Shown: positions 43,113 through 52,057, counted from the first letter of the stretch. The stretch: DNA of 64,000 nucleotides from Deltaproteobacteria bacterium (GCA_016182655.1 JACPGB010000017.1:1-64000), one strand, 5' to 3'. The notes: generated from the sequence alone by a model not told the origin. Numbers and translations are program-made.

Positions 43113-45307
43113 TGGCTCTATGGCAGGCTAAGAGAGGGACGAAGGCGCAACTTCCGAACCCGCTTCAGCAGGGCGAGTTCGGCTGGTGTACCGACACGAA
43201 GGAGCTTTACCTCGGGACAGGCACCGCAAACGACAACCAGAGGGTCTACGGCGCGGCCATTTCTACCCCGTTCACTATCTATGTATGCACGACGGCATTG
43301 GGCGGAAGGCTTAAATCCGCAGGCGCGAACGGCCTTGCCATGAGGTCATCGCAAGCGACCTCGACCATTGCCAATAAGCTCGTCGATTCGGGGGCGTCGT
43401 TTGACTCGACCTATCTAAACAAGACCGTCTACAACAAGACCGACGACACCTGGGCGAAGGTGACGACTGTGGTCTCTACGACACAGCTCACCCTCGATGC
43501 CGATATCATGGCTTCGGGTGAAAGCTACGACATAGCGAACGCCCTATCGACCGTGGCGGAAGGCTTTGCCGAAGTCCCGAACCCGTTCTACGCCAACATC
43601 ACGGTGCGCGTCTCCCCAGGCACGTTTGCCGAGTCCGTCGCCTTTGTCGGCAAACTCGCGGCAGGGAGCTTTGACAATATCCTCCAGGGCTCGACGACCG
43701 GGACTACTACCATATCGAACGGGACTGCGAATGTCTCGCAGAAACTCACCGTTAACAATATCACATTCTCGGGCGGGAAGATAAACCTCAACCCCGGCGC
43801 GATACTTACATGGTCGAACTGTCCCCTTACGAATGTCCGCGTGAACGCATACAACACGGCGGACGCGACCTGGGACAACTGCGACATGACGGGGACCTCC
43901 AAGCTCTATACCTACATCGGCTCGCGGTCCCTCATCAAGAACTCGACCGTGACCGTCGGCAACGACCCCACGAACATCACGGCCGTCTCCTCGACTATCA
44001 CGAGAGGGTACACGCTCTATGTGGCCTTGAACTCGGGTCCTTTTTATGGCGGTAATGACGCCATGGCAGATGGCCTCCAGATAGCGGCTGGGACCGCTAC
44101 TTCGACGACGGCGAACAAGCTCATTGATTCCGCCGCCTCCTTTACATCCGACATGGTCGGGAAGACCGTCTATAACTCGACTGACGACACATGGACTTAT
44201 ATAACCGCAGTGGACTCAACGACTCAGCTCTCGCTCTATCAAAACATCATGGCCTCCGGGGAGGCGTATGTAATAGCCAACGCCTTTGTCACGGTGAACG
44301 CGGCATTAGCCGCAGTGCCAGGCACATTCAACTGCAATACGACCTTGAAAATCTCGGACGGTACTTTCACCGAGAATGTGGTCGTGCAGGGCAAGGCACC
44401 GGGCGGGCCTTATACGCTCACACTCGAGGGGACGCTCACGCTCCTTGATTCTCTCACGGCATCTTCCGGCGCACAGGGCTCAAGCGCGACTCAGGGGACG
44501 GTCGTAAGGAACTCTGGCACGTGGACGGCGAACCAGAGGGCTAATAAGCTTGTGACTATAACCTTGGGCGATAACAACGGACTCTCCAGAATAATCGACT
44601 CGAACGATACGACGACCTTGACGATTGCGGGATGCTGGATAGCAACTGTGGGGACGTCGACTTTCAAAGTATTCGATTGGGGGACGGTGATAGACGGCTC
44701 TTCGACCGGCACGGGGATAAAGCTTGCCTCCGGACAGAGGGCGGTTGCGCTCAAGAAGCTCAAAATGACGAACTCGGCCGGGGCGTACCCGGATTATGAG
44801 TCGGTCTACATGGATACGGGTTCGCAGGCGGAGTTTCATGACTGCTGGTTCTATGTAGGGTCCGGCCCGATTTACGGGATATATCAGGAGCCCTACAGCA
44901 AATCGTTCATATACAGGTGCTTCTTCGGAGATTCCAACGCCAGGGGCATCTTCTGCGTGACTGCGGCTTCCGACATCTGGCAGTCGAAGTTCTACAACGC
45001 CACGGCGGGCAACACCCATGTCGGGATAAGGTCTACGCAGTTAGGCAAGGTAATCGTCTCCAGGGGTACCATCATCGACAACTTCGACAATACTGTAGGC
45101 GGGGGGTGCTACGCCGACCAGAACAGTATCCTTGTCTTCTATACGGCCGCGGCCGACGGGTTCAGCATCGTGCGGAATTGCGGCACCTACGGCATAGCGG
45201 CAACCGAGGGGTCGAGGATAAAGTTCAACCAGTCCGCGACCTATGTGACCTATTCCGGCAACGGCACGAACACCTACGCCGACGCCTCATCGACAAAGGA
45301 TTACTAA
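43112..45307 (+). CDS. Head or tail appendage fibre with Mtd-like N-terminal domain
   Basis: 731 aa. Residues 1-50 (MALWQAKRGTKAQLPNPLQQ, GEFGWCTDTKELYLGTG) match the small N-terminal domain found in many tail fibres, including the Bordetella Mtd type. Two related blocks follow, about residues 52-180 and 297-425; compare DTWAKVTTVVSTTQLTLDAD and DTWTYITAVDSTTQLSLYQN. The second half is rich in short beta-strands and probably a right-handed beta-helix. It is likely a host-receptor or capsular-polysaccharide-binding protein. No reverse transcriptase is nearby. Confidence 0.7.
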   Translation: MALWQAKRGTKAQLPNPLQQGEFGWCTDTKELYLGTGTANDNQRVYGAAISTPFTIYVCTTALGGRLKSAGANGLAMRSSQATSTIANKLVDSGASFDSTYLNKTVYNKTDDTWAKVTTVVSTTQLTLDADIMASGESYDIANALSTVAEGFAEVPNPFYANITVRVSPGTFAESVAFVGKLAAGSFDNILQGSTTGTTTISNGTANVSQKLTVNNITFSGGKINLNPGAILTWSNCPLTNVRVNAYNTADATWDNCDMTGTSKLYTYIGSRSLIKNSTVTVGNDPTNITAVSSTITRGYTLYVALNSGPFYGGNDAMADGLQIAAGTATSTTANKLIDSAASFTSDMVGKTVYNSTDDTWTYITAVDSTTQLSLYQNIMASGEAYVIANAFVTVNAALAAVPGTFNCNTTLKISDGTFTENVVVQGKAPGGPYTLTLEGTLTLLDSLTASSGAQGSSATQGTVVRNSGTWTANQRANKLVTITLGDNNGLSRIIDSNDTTTLTIAGCWIATVGTSTFKVFDWGTVIDGSSTGTGIKLASGQRAVALKKLKMTNSAGAYPDYESVYMDTGSQAEFHDCWFYVGSGPIYGIYQEPYSKSFIYRCFFGDSNARGIFCVTAASDIWQSKFYNATAGNTHVGIRSTQLGKVIVSRGTIIDNFDNTVGGGCYADQNSILVFYTAAADGFSIVRNCGTYGIAATEGSRIKFNQSATYVTYSGNGTNTYADASSTKDY

Positions 45308-46543
45308 ATGGTAAAGATACTCGCAATAGGTCACTCGATAGTGATGGGGGACGAGGACAACATCGATTCCCCGTACAGGGCGGACTCGTCAACGGCCCCG
45401 CACATCCCCGAGGGCGGCTGGAGGTATCAGAACTTTCAGGTCGCGCCGAGATGGGGGCAGAGGAACCAGAACCCGGCCGAGGGCGTGGGCTGGGCCGTGC
45501 GCGCCCTCGACTATCTGCCTGCGGGCTCGATACAGGTATGGAACGAGGGTGTCTCCGGGGTCGTCTCGTATGACTGGGCCACGACCGGCAATGATTTCAT
45601 AGGCCAGATATTTACGAGGGGGTTTGAACAGCTCCCGGCAGACCTCGCCTACGCGGTCTACGCCATCTACGCGAACGACGCCCCGGCATCGGTGACAAAG
45701 GCCAACTGGAAGGCGCGGGTCGAGACGGTAATCCAGTACCTTGATGCAAGGAACATAAAGACCATTCTTGTTAAGGACTGGCACAGGGGCGACGGAGATT
45801 ATTCGTCATATTACGCAAATTACAACGCGGCGGTCGACGAGCTTATCGCGGCCTATGGTCTCCCCCCGGCATTTGACATGTACACGGCCTCGCTTGATAA
45901 CTTCAACGGGGCAAAGGATTGGTACAGTGTAGATAACGTCCACCCGGTCGTGGCAGGCCACCAAGGGGTTGCTAAGCTCTTTGCGAATTACCTCGTCACG
46001 AACCACATCGTCGCGGACTCGACGGCAAAGAGGATAATAGCGCATGGGGAGACGGGAGCCGTCGTCTACTGCACGGTGACGAGGGAGGCGGACGGCTATA
46101 TCCTCGACGGATATTCCGGGGAGTTTGCGGCCTCAAGCGACTACCCTTATACCTTCCTTCAGGAGCATCCGACGATAAAGGGCCGCTACGAGATAGCCGA
46201 GACAAGGACCGCGTGGAACGACGGGAAGTATGTCGTGACGGTCTATAAGCAAGCGGGAGCGGACCCGGCTCCGGTGAGCGATGCCGTCATTGCGAGTGGG
46301 GAGATGAAGGTCGAGAACGATATCGAGGTCGAGGAGATAACCCTCTCCGAGATCGAGGGGTCGGCGGTGCTGGCGAAGGAGGGGACGATAGCGTTCATAG
46401 AGAAGTGGGTCTTGAACAGGCTCTCCATAACCGTGAACGGCGACGGCACAGAGACCGTCAGACTCTATGACAACGACGGCTCGACCGTATTGAAGACATG
46501 GACATGGGACCCGGCGACGAAGACGAGGGCGATGGCAGTATGA
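45308..46543 (+). CDS. SGNH/GDSL hydrolase, phage surface esterase
   Basis: 411 aa. Block I is ILAIGHSIVMGD (the nucleophile Ser after GH), and the C-terminal catalytic pair is DNVHP (Asp-x-x-His) near residue 215, as in SGNH esterases. A C-terminal beta-rich part of ~180 residues may bind the fibre. It follows the fibre gene with no gap. Phages use such enzymes to remove acetyl or other acyl groups from host surface polysaccharides; the substrate is unknown. Confidence 0.75.
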   Translation: MVKILAIGHSIVMGDEDNIDSPYRADSSTAPHIPEGGWRYQNFQVAPRWGQRNQNPAEGVGWAVRALDYLPAGSIQVWNEGVSGVVSYDWATTGNDFIGQIFTRGFEQLPADLAYAVYAIYANDAPASVTKANWKARVETVIQYLDARNIKTILVKDWHRGDGDYSSYYANYNAAVDELIAAYGLPPAFDMYTASLDNFNGAKDWYSVDNVHPVVAGHQGVAKLFANYLVTNHIVADSTAKRIIAHGETGAVVYCTVTREADGYILDGYSGEFAASSDYPYTFLQEHPTIKGRYEIAETRTAWNDGKYVVTVYKQAGADPAPVSDAVIASGEMKVENDIEVEEITLSEIEGSAVLAKEGTIAFIEKWVLNRLSITVNGDGTETVRLYDNDGSTVLKTWTWDPATKTRAMAV

Positions 46544-46950
46544 CGGGTGTCTGGGCATGGGGGTACGGCGAAGGGGTTGAAGGCACGGCGTTCTGGGGCT
46601 GGATCGAGATGCTTGAAAAGCCCATACATGCCTGGGCAAAGGCCGTAAGGGTATGCAGTCCGTCGAGGGTCACTGATAACAGGGTCGTATACAGGTCGGT
46701 TGAAGGCAGAGGCGCTTACCACTTAAACGCAGTCCATGAGAGACGGGGCGGGTTTTCGGAGCCAAAGCGCTCCTCGAAATGGCTTGGGCGAGTTGAGAGT
46801 GCAAAGTCCGCGGACAGGGCCTGGACGGCACGGAGCGTCCGTGACAAGGCAAGTAAGAGCGCATTTGACGGGGCCAGGCAGAAGGTTCAAGGGGTAGAGA
46901 CCGGCACGGATACGGCAAAGGCACTGGCGCGGAAAAACGGAGGCATATGA
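46540..46950 (+). CDS. Hypothetical phage protein
   Basis: 136 aa from ATG 46540, coupled by ATGA to the SGNH gene and again by ATGA to the next gene. It starts MTGVWAWGYGEGVEGTAFWG and has a basic C-terminal half (SAKSADRAWTARSVRDKASK). No family is recognised. Probably a virion or chaperone protein. Confidence 0.5.
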   Translation: MTGVWAWGYGEGVEGTAFWGWIEMLEKPIHAWAKAVRVCSPSRVTDNRVVYRSVEGRGAYHLNAVHERRGGFSEPKRSSKWLGRVESAKSADRAWTARSVRDKASKSAFDGARQKVQGVETGTDTAKALARKNGGI

Positions 46951-47834
46951 AGCAACAGTTCATCGTCAATACATCGGATACATTCAAGACCTGGATCTAC
47001 GAGAACAACAGGAGGCTCGCGCCTTCATCGGCGCGTATCACCGTATTCCGGCCGGGCGGGGACTCAAAGCTCGTAGACGACGGGGCGATGGCTATCGCCT
47101 CGGACGGGCTACTTTCGTATGACTTGACAGCCTCCCAAAACTCGGAGCCTGCCGAGAACTACAGGGCCGCGATAACATATGTGCATAACGGCGCGACCTC
47201 CTACGCGACTCTCTTCTACGACGTCGTGAAGACGAGGCTCGTGAAGGTCATAACCGACGACGACCTCGCGTCCGAACTGCCTCAGTTGAAAGACAGGGGG
47301 TGGAGGGTGAGGGGGACGGCGGACTCGGGGACCGCATCATCTATAGTGGACGCCGAGTTAAAGAGGTACGAGGACGACTACTTCACGGGCGGGACGGCGT
47401 ACTCCTTCGACAAGGACGAGACGAGGGAGGTAACGGCCTTCACACGCTCGACCGGCACGGTTACTGTCGAGGCGTTCTCATCGGCCATAGCAACCGGGGA
47501 GAAGTACCTGCTTACGCGGTCGTTCTCAAGGGAGATACAGCGGGCGTTCGAGAAGGCGGAGGAGCGGATAACGAGGCTCGGCAGGAGGCCGCACCTGATA
47601 CTCGACCCTTACGACCTAAGGGAGGTCCACATATACCAGTCGGTCGCGGAGGCGTGCAAGGGGCTCATAAACGATAACGAGTCCCTCTGGCGCGAGATGT
47701 GGAAGGAGTACGAAAAGAAGGCCGAGGACTCTTTCAGGAACATCAATTTCAAATACGATTCATCGGGCGACGGCCATATAGGCGCCGGAGAGGCCGATTC
47801 CGCGATGAGCGTCATAAGGACGGCGCGGGTATGA
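46947..47834 (+). CDS. Putative head-tail connector protein
   Basis: 295 aa. The first ~95 residues are beta-rich (ARITVFRPGGDSKLVDDGAM) and the middle is like a neck or adaptor protein (SIVDAELKRYEDDYFTGGTA). The last part, RAFEKAEERITRLGRRPHLI ... LREVHIYQSVAEACKGL, resembles helical connector domains. The position between head genes and the tail tube supports a connector role; similarity is not strong enough to name a family. Confidence 0.5.
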   Translation: MKQQFIVNTSDTFKTWIYENNRRLAPSSARITVFRPGGDSKLVDDGAMAIASDGLLSYDLTASQNSEPAENYRAAITYVHNGATSYATLFYDVVKTRLVKVITDDDLASELPQLKDRGWRVRGTADSGTASSIVDAELKRYEDDYFTGGTAYSFDKDETREVTAFTRSTGTVTVEAFSSAIATGEKYLLTRSFSREIQRAFEKAEERITRLGRRPHLILDPYDLREVHIYQSVAEACKGLINDNESLWREMWKEYEKKAEDSFRNINFKYDSSGDGHIGAGEADSAMSVIRTARV

Positions 47835-48259
47835 GCTTCGAAACCGTAAGGGCGATAACCGATAACATGAGGGCGGCTCTCGAATCTTTGGGGCTCAGGT
47901 TCGCCGTGGGCGCGGTTGAGAAGGACAATGCGACGGCGGCGTCAATGCTCCCTGCGGGGAGGATTTCCTACGAGGGCGAGTCATTCGAGCCGACTCATGG
48001 GGAGAGGCCGGGTTATTCGGAGGCCGAGTTCGGGATAACGGTGGAGATACGGGCCGGAGACCCGGCAGAGGCTGTAACCGAGGAGCAGAGGTGGGCGCAT
48101 GCCGTAAGAGGGTCCATCACAGTCGACGCATTGAACGCCGGAGGGCTTGCGGCTACAAAGCGCGTCAGCAGGGTAAGGGTGCCGAAGGCGAGTGTCGCTA
48201 ACAACAAGGAGAGCGTCTCACTTTCCGTCAGGGCGCTTGTGAGATACAGGGTGGATTAG
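47831..48259 (+). CDS. Putative tail terminator/completion protein
   Basis: 142 aa, coupled by ATGA to the previous gene. MSFETVRAITDNMRAALESL, then YSEAEFGITVEIRAGDPAEA and RVRVPKASVANNKESVSLSV. The alpha-then-beta layout, length and place just before the tail tube gene fit tail terminator (gpU-like) proteins. The assignment is by context. Confidence 0.5.
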   Translation: MSFETVRAITDNMRAALESLGLRFAVGAVEKDNATAASMLPAGRISYEGESFEPTHGERPGYSEAEFGITVEIRAGDPAEAVTEEQRWAHAVRGSITVDALNAGGLAATKRVSRVRVPKASVANNKESVSLSVRALVRYRVD

Positions 48260-48277
48260 AGGATAGCAGGAGGGGAG

Positions 48278-49366
48278 ATGGCCAATAACAAGATATACAT
48301 CGCTATAGGGGAAGAGGCGGCGAGGGGGACGAAGGAGTCGACGACCGTCGGGTTCGTGCCTGTTTTAAGCCCGTCTATCCCGAAGTTCGAGTTCGACGAG
48401 AAGAAGCGGAGCGAGTTCAGGGGAGAGGAATCGGTAAAGGGCGCGTCGTCGTACGAGCGCATGGGGCAGAGGTGGAGCTCCTCTCTCGATATGCCCTTCT
48501 ATACCGAGTCCGGCTCCACAAAGGGGATGGTGGGGAAGATATTGAGGCACTTCTTCGGCAAGGTGACATCCGGGCAGAACGGGGCGACGGGCCAGTACTA
48601 TCATATGGCTTACCCGGAGGCAGACCCGTTTTCGGACGCGAACCTCGGGACAAAGGCCCTGACGCTGAACTTCAACATAAACGAGGGCGCGGCGATGAAG
48701 AACTGGCCGTTTGTCGGCGGCAGGGTCAAGGCCCTCTCGTTTGTCCAGGAGGCCGGAAGCCCCCTTAAGCTTACGGCAGAGCTCTTCGGGCAGAAGAGGG
48801 ATACGCCTTCCGCTGAAGTCGGAACCCCCGTATTCGCTGACGAGGCTTTAAGGTGCGACTACAATAACCTTACGGTCTATACCGGGGCGATCACCCGGAC
48901 AGGCGCGGCCCCTGACTTTACAGGGTTCTCGTTCGGCTCGGCGACTATCATAAAGCCTGACAAGATAACGGTCAAGATAGAGAACGGGATGAAGGACGTC
49001 TTGAGGATCGCGGGCGTCGATTATCCGGACAAGACCCGGATGGGGCAGTTCAAGGTGACGGCGGAGCTCACGATAGATTGGGAGGACCCGGCATCGGGGT
49101 TTTCGTCGATATCCGAGTTCAACGACTGGGCGGCGGGGGGGAGCTCGACGAACCTCTTTCTCAAGTGGGACACCGGCACGCAGGCCGGGGCCGGGGATAG
49201 CCACGGGCTCTTTATCGACCTCCCGGCTTTAAGGAGGCTCGGCGGCTCGCCCGATTACGGGACGGACAAGGACCCGATGATAACGCTCAAGTACGAGGGA
49301 TTGTTGAGCATTGACACCGGGTACATAGCCGGGGTCATGCTCAAAAATACCGTGGCGGTTATATAG
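48278..49366 (+). CDS. Phage tail tube protein
   Basis: 362 aa. It starts MANNKIYIAIGEEAARGTKE, and SLDMPFYTESGSTKGMVGKI and ALTLNFNINEGAAMKNWPFV are typical of long tail-tube proteins of siphophages (a duplicated tube fold). The next gene pair shows the frameshifted chaperones that always follow the tube gene, which confirms the call. Confidence 0.75.
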   Translation: MANNKIYIAIGEEAARGTKESTTVGFVPVLSPSIPKFEFDEKKRSEFRGEESVKGASSYERMGQRWSSSLDMPFYTESGSTKGMVGKILRHFFGKVTSGQNGATGQYYHMAYPEADPFSDANLGTKALTLNFNINEGAAMKNWPFVGGRVKALSFVQEAGSPLKLTAELFGQKRDTPSAEVGTPVFADEALRCDYNNLTVYTGAITRTGAAPDFTGFSFGSATIIKPDKITVKIENGMKDVLRIAGVDYPDKTRMGQFKVTAELTIDWEDPASGFSSISEFNDWAAGGSSTNLFLKWDTGTQAGAGDSHGLFIDLPALRRLGGSPDYGTDKDPMITLKYEGLLSIDTGYIAGVMLKNTVAVI

Positions 49367-49383
49367 AGAGTAAAAACTTTTTA

Positions 49384-49505
49384 ACCCCCACCCTCGCCCT
49401 CCCCAAGGGGGAGGGGAAAAACAGTTCATAATCCCCCTCAGTCCCCCTTTAGAAAAGGGGGAAGAGAGAAGTCCAGTCCCCTTTCCATCGAGGGAGGGGA
49501 GGTAA
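49384..49505. repeat. Three host-type hairpin repeats inside the tail operon
   Basis: In a row: CCCACCCTCGCCCTCCCCAA-type hairpin (49385-49416), TCCCCCTCAGTCCCCCTTTA hairpin (49432-49464, same as 9049) and CCATCGAGGGAGGGGAGG half-hairpin (49479-49505). Each belongs to a family also found between host genes. They separate the tail tube from the chaperone gene. Confidence 0.75.
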
Positions 49506-49548
49506 AGTGAAGAGGGAGGGGAAGTGAAAAGCAAAAAGGAGATAACCG

Positions 49549-49923
49549 ATGGCGATAATATCGTTCGACAAAGAGGCCCTTATAGATTATGTACCCGCGT
49601 ACGCGGGGAACAGGGAGAGCGCGGACCCGTGTGTCGTGAAGCTTAAGTTCTGCCCGTACTCGCGGGTGCAGCATTACTCGCGCCTGATAGCAACGAGGGC
49701 CAAGGGCGGGGGCGACAACCTCAAGCTCGCCGAGGTCGGGCAGGAGATCCAGAAGAGGCAGTTCGTCGAGAACGTGGAGGGGGTCTCCAACTACTTCGTC
49801 GAAGGTGTCGAGGTGCGCGACCCCGAGAGATTCTATGATACGGCGGACACCGACCTCATACTCGAGGTGATAAAGGCGATGGAGTCTGGCGCGAAGCTCT
49901 CAGAAGGTCAAATAAAAAACTGA
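49549..49923 (+). CDS. Tail assembly chaperone, short form (gpG-like)
   Basis: 124 aa, starting MAIISFDKEALIDYVPAYAG and ending EGQIKN before TGA at 49921. It lies after the tail tube and before the tape measure gene, as lambda gpG does. The last codons ATA AAA AAC form a slippery heptamer directly before the stop, and a stem-loop follows, so a fraction of ribosomes should continue into the -1 frame. AAAGGAG precedes the start. Confidence 0.75.
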   Translation: MAIISFDKEALIDYVPAYAGNRESADPCVVKLKFCPYSRVQHYSRLIATRAKGGGDNLKLAEVGQEIQKRQFVENVEGVSNYFVEGVEVRDPERFYDTADTDLILEVIKAMESGAKLSEGQIKN

Positions 49924-49969
49924 CAGCGGGCTTCCGCCTGAGCCTGCTGGCGGCAAGGGACGGAAGCCC
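49914..49969 (+). promoter_or_regulatory. Programmed -1 ribosomal frameshift signal
   Basis: The heptamer A AAA AAC (49914-49920) is in the correct phase (zero frame AAA AAC, then TGA). After a 7-nt spacer comes a stem with a perfect 9-bp base, GGGCTTCCG (49928-49936) pairing with CGGAAGCCC (49961-49969). An inner CCGCC/GGCGG pairing is also possible. All three elements of a classical -1 site are present. Confidence 0.85.
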
Positions 49970-50339
49970 ATTCGATTGCGGGAGATGCGGCCCCAGGGAC
50001 CGGACGCAGAGAAATTGCGGAAACTCGCTGGGTTTGTCGGAGGCGGCAAAGGCGGTCTTCAATTACACGGAAGATGTCGCCGGGGAGCTCAAGGCAAAGG
50101 GGGCCGAGAAGGTCTTCAGCCTCCGGGGCTTGAGGCTATACGAGTGCCCCTTGAGCTTTATTACCTGGGAGACTCGGGAGATGATAAGGGCGGTCTACCT
50201 GATGGAAAGCGGGGGAAGGCTCTTTTTCAGCGGCGGGTGGGGCGACCAGAGCGCGTGGCTTGTCGAGGCGTTCGAGATATTCAGGGCAGAAAATGCGGCG
50301 TTCAGGAAGGATGTGGCGGATGGCGAAAGGGCAGGATAG
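49920..50339 (+). CDS. Tail assembly chaperone, -1 frame extension (gpT-like part of GT)
   Basis: The -1 frame from 49920 (CTG ACA GCG) is open to the TGA at 50337-50339, adding 139 residues (LTAGFRLSLLAARDGSPFDC ... GLSEAAKAVFNYTEDVAGEL) to the 124-aa upstream protein. The fusion of ~263 aa compares well with lambda gpGT (279 aa). A DCGRCG motif and further Cys suggest a possible metal site. There is no good start near the beginning of this frame; ATG 50034 would leave out a conserved-looking part. The end overlaps the tape measure gene. Confidence 0.7.
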   Translation: MTAGFRLSLLAARDGSPFDCGRCGPRDRTQRNCGNSLGLSEAAKAVFNYTEDVAGELKAKGAEKVFSLRGLRLYECPLSFITWETREMIRAVYLMESGGRLFFSGGWGDQSAWLVEAFEIFRAENAAFRKDVADGERAG

Positions 50340-51240
50340 TCTCAGTAAGGACAGCGGTTACGAGGAGGCGACCGGGGTCGTGCTCGGGTACGAGGCCGCG
50401 CTTGCATTGGTTGAGGAGAGGTATTACATGGCGAGCGCCGCAGTTGAACAATTCAACACTGCAACCGAGAAGACCAAGTCCTCGCTTGACGGTGAATTGT
50501 CGGGATTCGGCTTTGATTCACTTGGAAGAGGCGAATCGATATACGAAATATTGGAGGATTTAAAAAAAAGAAAAGCGGAGATCGCAAATCAAAATGATGA
50601 GATTGAGAAACAAAATGAGCTCAAGAAGTATGGAATAGATTTAGATACCAAGGCGGCTCATGAGTTAGCGAGCTACACTAAGCTCCGCGAAGAGGCATCC
50701 AAATCCTTACAGTCTATAGAGACAAAGGCGTACCAGGCCCTCGGGAATGAGCTTTTGAAGCTCGTCGAGATACACAAGTTCTCGATAGGCGAGTTTGCCA
50801 AGGCAATGGCCGAGCAGGTAAAGATAGAGCTTACCGGTCTTGCCGCGAAGGCCGCGATATGGGCGATATATGAGACCGCCATGGGGCTTAAGGATTTGGC
50901 CATGGGTTCACCGGGGACGGCGGGGATGCATTTTGCGGCGGCTGAGGAGTTTGGAGTGATAGCCGGGGCCTCGCTTGCGGCGGCGGCCGGGGTGCAGGCG
51001 CTTGTGCCGGGGGATAGCGAGGAGCCGTCGTCTTCTTCGTCTTCGTCGTCGGGGAGTTCTTCGTCCTCGTCTTCGGTGCAGGCGTATGATTCGAGCTCGA
51101 CTGGCGCGACCCAGCAGGTAACCGTCAATATCTACAACCCGCTTTCCGAGCAGAACTGGCAGAAGATAGTGGAGGAGAGCATAGTGCCTGCACTTAACAA
51201 CGCGGCTGAGAAGAATATAACGATTTCAGTCAATAAATAA
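50320..51240 (+). CDS. Short tape measure-like protein
   Basis: 306 aa from ATG 50320 (the frame is open from 50260). Helical N-terminal part (VVLGYEAALALVEERYYMAS), coiled coil (KKRKAEIANQNDEIEKQNEL), then hydrophobic SIGEFAKAMAEQVKIEL and AAIWAIYETAMGLKDLAMGS, a poly-Ser linker (residues ~245-260) and a C-terminal NIYNPLSEQNWQKIVEESIV. Layout and position fit the C-terminal half of a tail tape measure, but the length is far below usual (600 or more). The middle (about 50500-50650) is AT-richer than the flanks, so part may be lost or replaced. Confidence 0.55.
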   Translation: MAKGQDSLSKDSGYEEATGVVLGYEAALALVEERYYMASAAVEQFNTATEKTKSSLDGELSGFGFDSLGRGESIYEILEDLKKRKAEIANQNDEIEKQNELKKYGIDLDTKAAHELASYTKLREEASKSLQSIETKAYQALGNELLKLVEIHKFSIGEFAKAMAEQVKIELTGLAAKAAIWAIYETAMGLKDLAMGSPGTAGMHFAAAEEFGVIAGASLAAAAGVQALVPGDSEEPSSSSSSSSGSSSSSSSVQAYDSSSTGATQQVTVNIYNPLSEQNWQKIVEESIVPALNNAAEKNITISVNK

Positions 51241-51248
51241 ACAATTTG

Positions 51249-51277
51249 TTGAATATATGTTTTTTATGGTATATTAT
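51249..51277 (+). promoter_or_regulatory. Promoter of the lipoprotein cassette
   Basis: TTGAAT (51249-51254), a 17-bp spacer and TATTAT (51272-51277), in an AT-rich gap between the tape measure gene and the first lipoprotein. An own promoter inside a late operon is the mark of a phage moron. Confidence 0.65.
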
Positions 51278-51310
51278 GGGTGTCTACATTAAATGATTTT
51301 GGAGGGTAAG

Positions 51311-52057
51311 ATGAAAAAAATAATATTATTGATGGTTTTTCTTTTGACAACAGCCGGGTGCACGGTAACTCACAAGATCATGATAGGCGAGCGGTTTGCG
51401 GCGGTGGTCCCTGAGAAGGTCTTATTTATTAAAGAACCAGCTACGGATGGCAAGGGGTTCGTTGCTTTGAAACCTGTATTGTTTGAAATCGAAGGGGTTG
51501 AATGCGGTCAGGGCAAAAAAGATGTGGAGTGCATATTAGAGTTGGATGAGAAACAAAATTTGAAAGATGCAGATACGATATTTTATAAAATAAAAATCGA
51601 GCGTAAAGATACCGGATATATCACGGCAGACTATTTTTTCGACCATAGATTTTCCAGGTATCTTCTGCCGCTTGGTCCTAAAAACCAGATCGGATATTTT
51701 GCCCGAGCGGCTACCGCCTTTGATATCAAGACCGATTACGACACGATGTGGAGGGTCGTCGTGGACAGTATCGATGAGCTCGGGTATGTGTCTGCCCAGA
51801 TGAAGAAAGAGGACGGATACATAGAGACCTATATAAAAAATGACGGGGACACGAGGAGCAAACTGAGCGCGAGGGTCTCAAGACAGGATGAGTACATGTT
51901 AGTCATCGTAAACGCCAATTCAGAGAATCTGTTGAAGACAAAGGAACACAAGCTCTGGTACGACAACGGCCAGAGCGGCATTTATGCGGAAAGGCTTCTG
52001 GACAAGATACGGTTGAAGTTCTTTGTGATGCACAGGATGAATGAATCAAAGCCGTAG
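51311..52057 (+). CDS. Lipoprotein A1 of the duplicated cassette
   Basis: 248 aa from ATG 51311 (GGAGGG upstream). A signal peptide with lipobox, MKKIILLMVFLLTTAGC, gives Cys at residue 17 and predicts outer- or inner-membrane anchoring. The mature part contains HKIMIGERFAAVVPEKVLFI, EIEGVECGQGKKDVECILEL and SIDELGYVSAQMKKEDGYIE. It is paralogous to A2 (53072) and more distantly to B1 and B2. AT-rich relative to phage genes. Function unknown; lysogenic conversion or surface change is possible. Confidence 0.65.
   Translation: MKKIILLMVFLLTTAGCTVTHKIMIGERFAAVVPEKVLFIKEPATDGKGFVALKPVLFEIEGVECGQGKKDVECILELDEKQNLKDADTIFYKIKIERKDTGYITADYFFDHRFSRYLLPLGPKNQIGYFARAATAFDIKTDYDTMWRVVVDSIDELGYVSAQMKKEDGYIETYIKNDGDTRSKLSARVSRQDEYMLVIVNANSENLLKTKEHKLWYDNGQSGIYAERLLDKIRLKFFVMHRMNESKP

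Noticed and set aside
43112-46543. Diversity-generating retroelement linked to the Mtd-like fibre
   Set aside because: No reverse transcriptase, template repeat or adenine-biased variable repeat is visible near the fibre gene.
50034-50339. Independent 101-aa gene before the tape measure
   Set aside because: The frame is open back to the slip site at 49920 and is better explained as the -1 extension of the tail chaperone.
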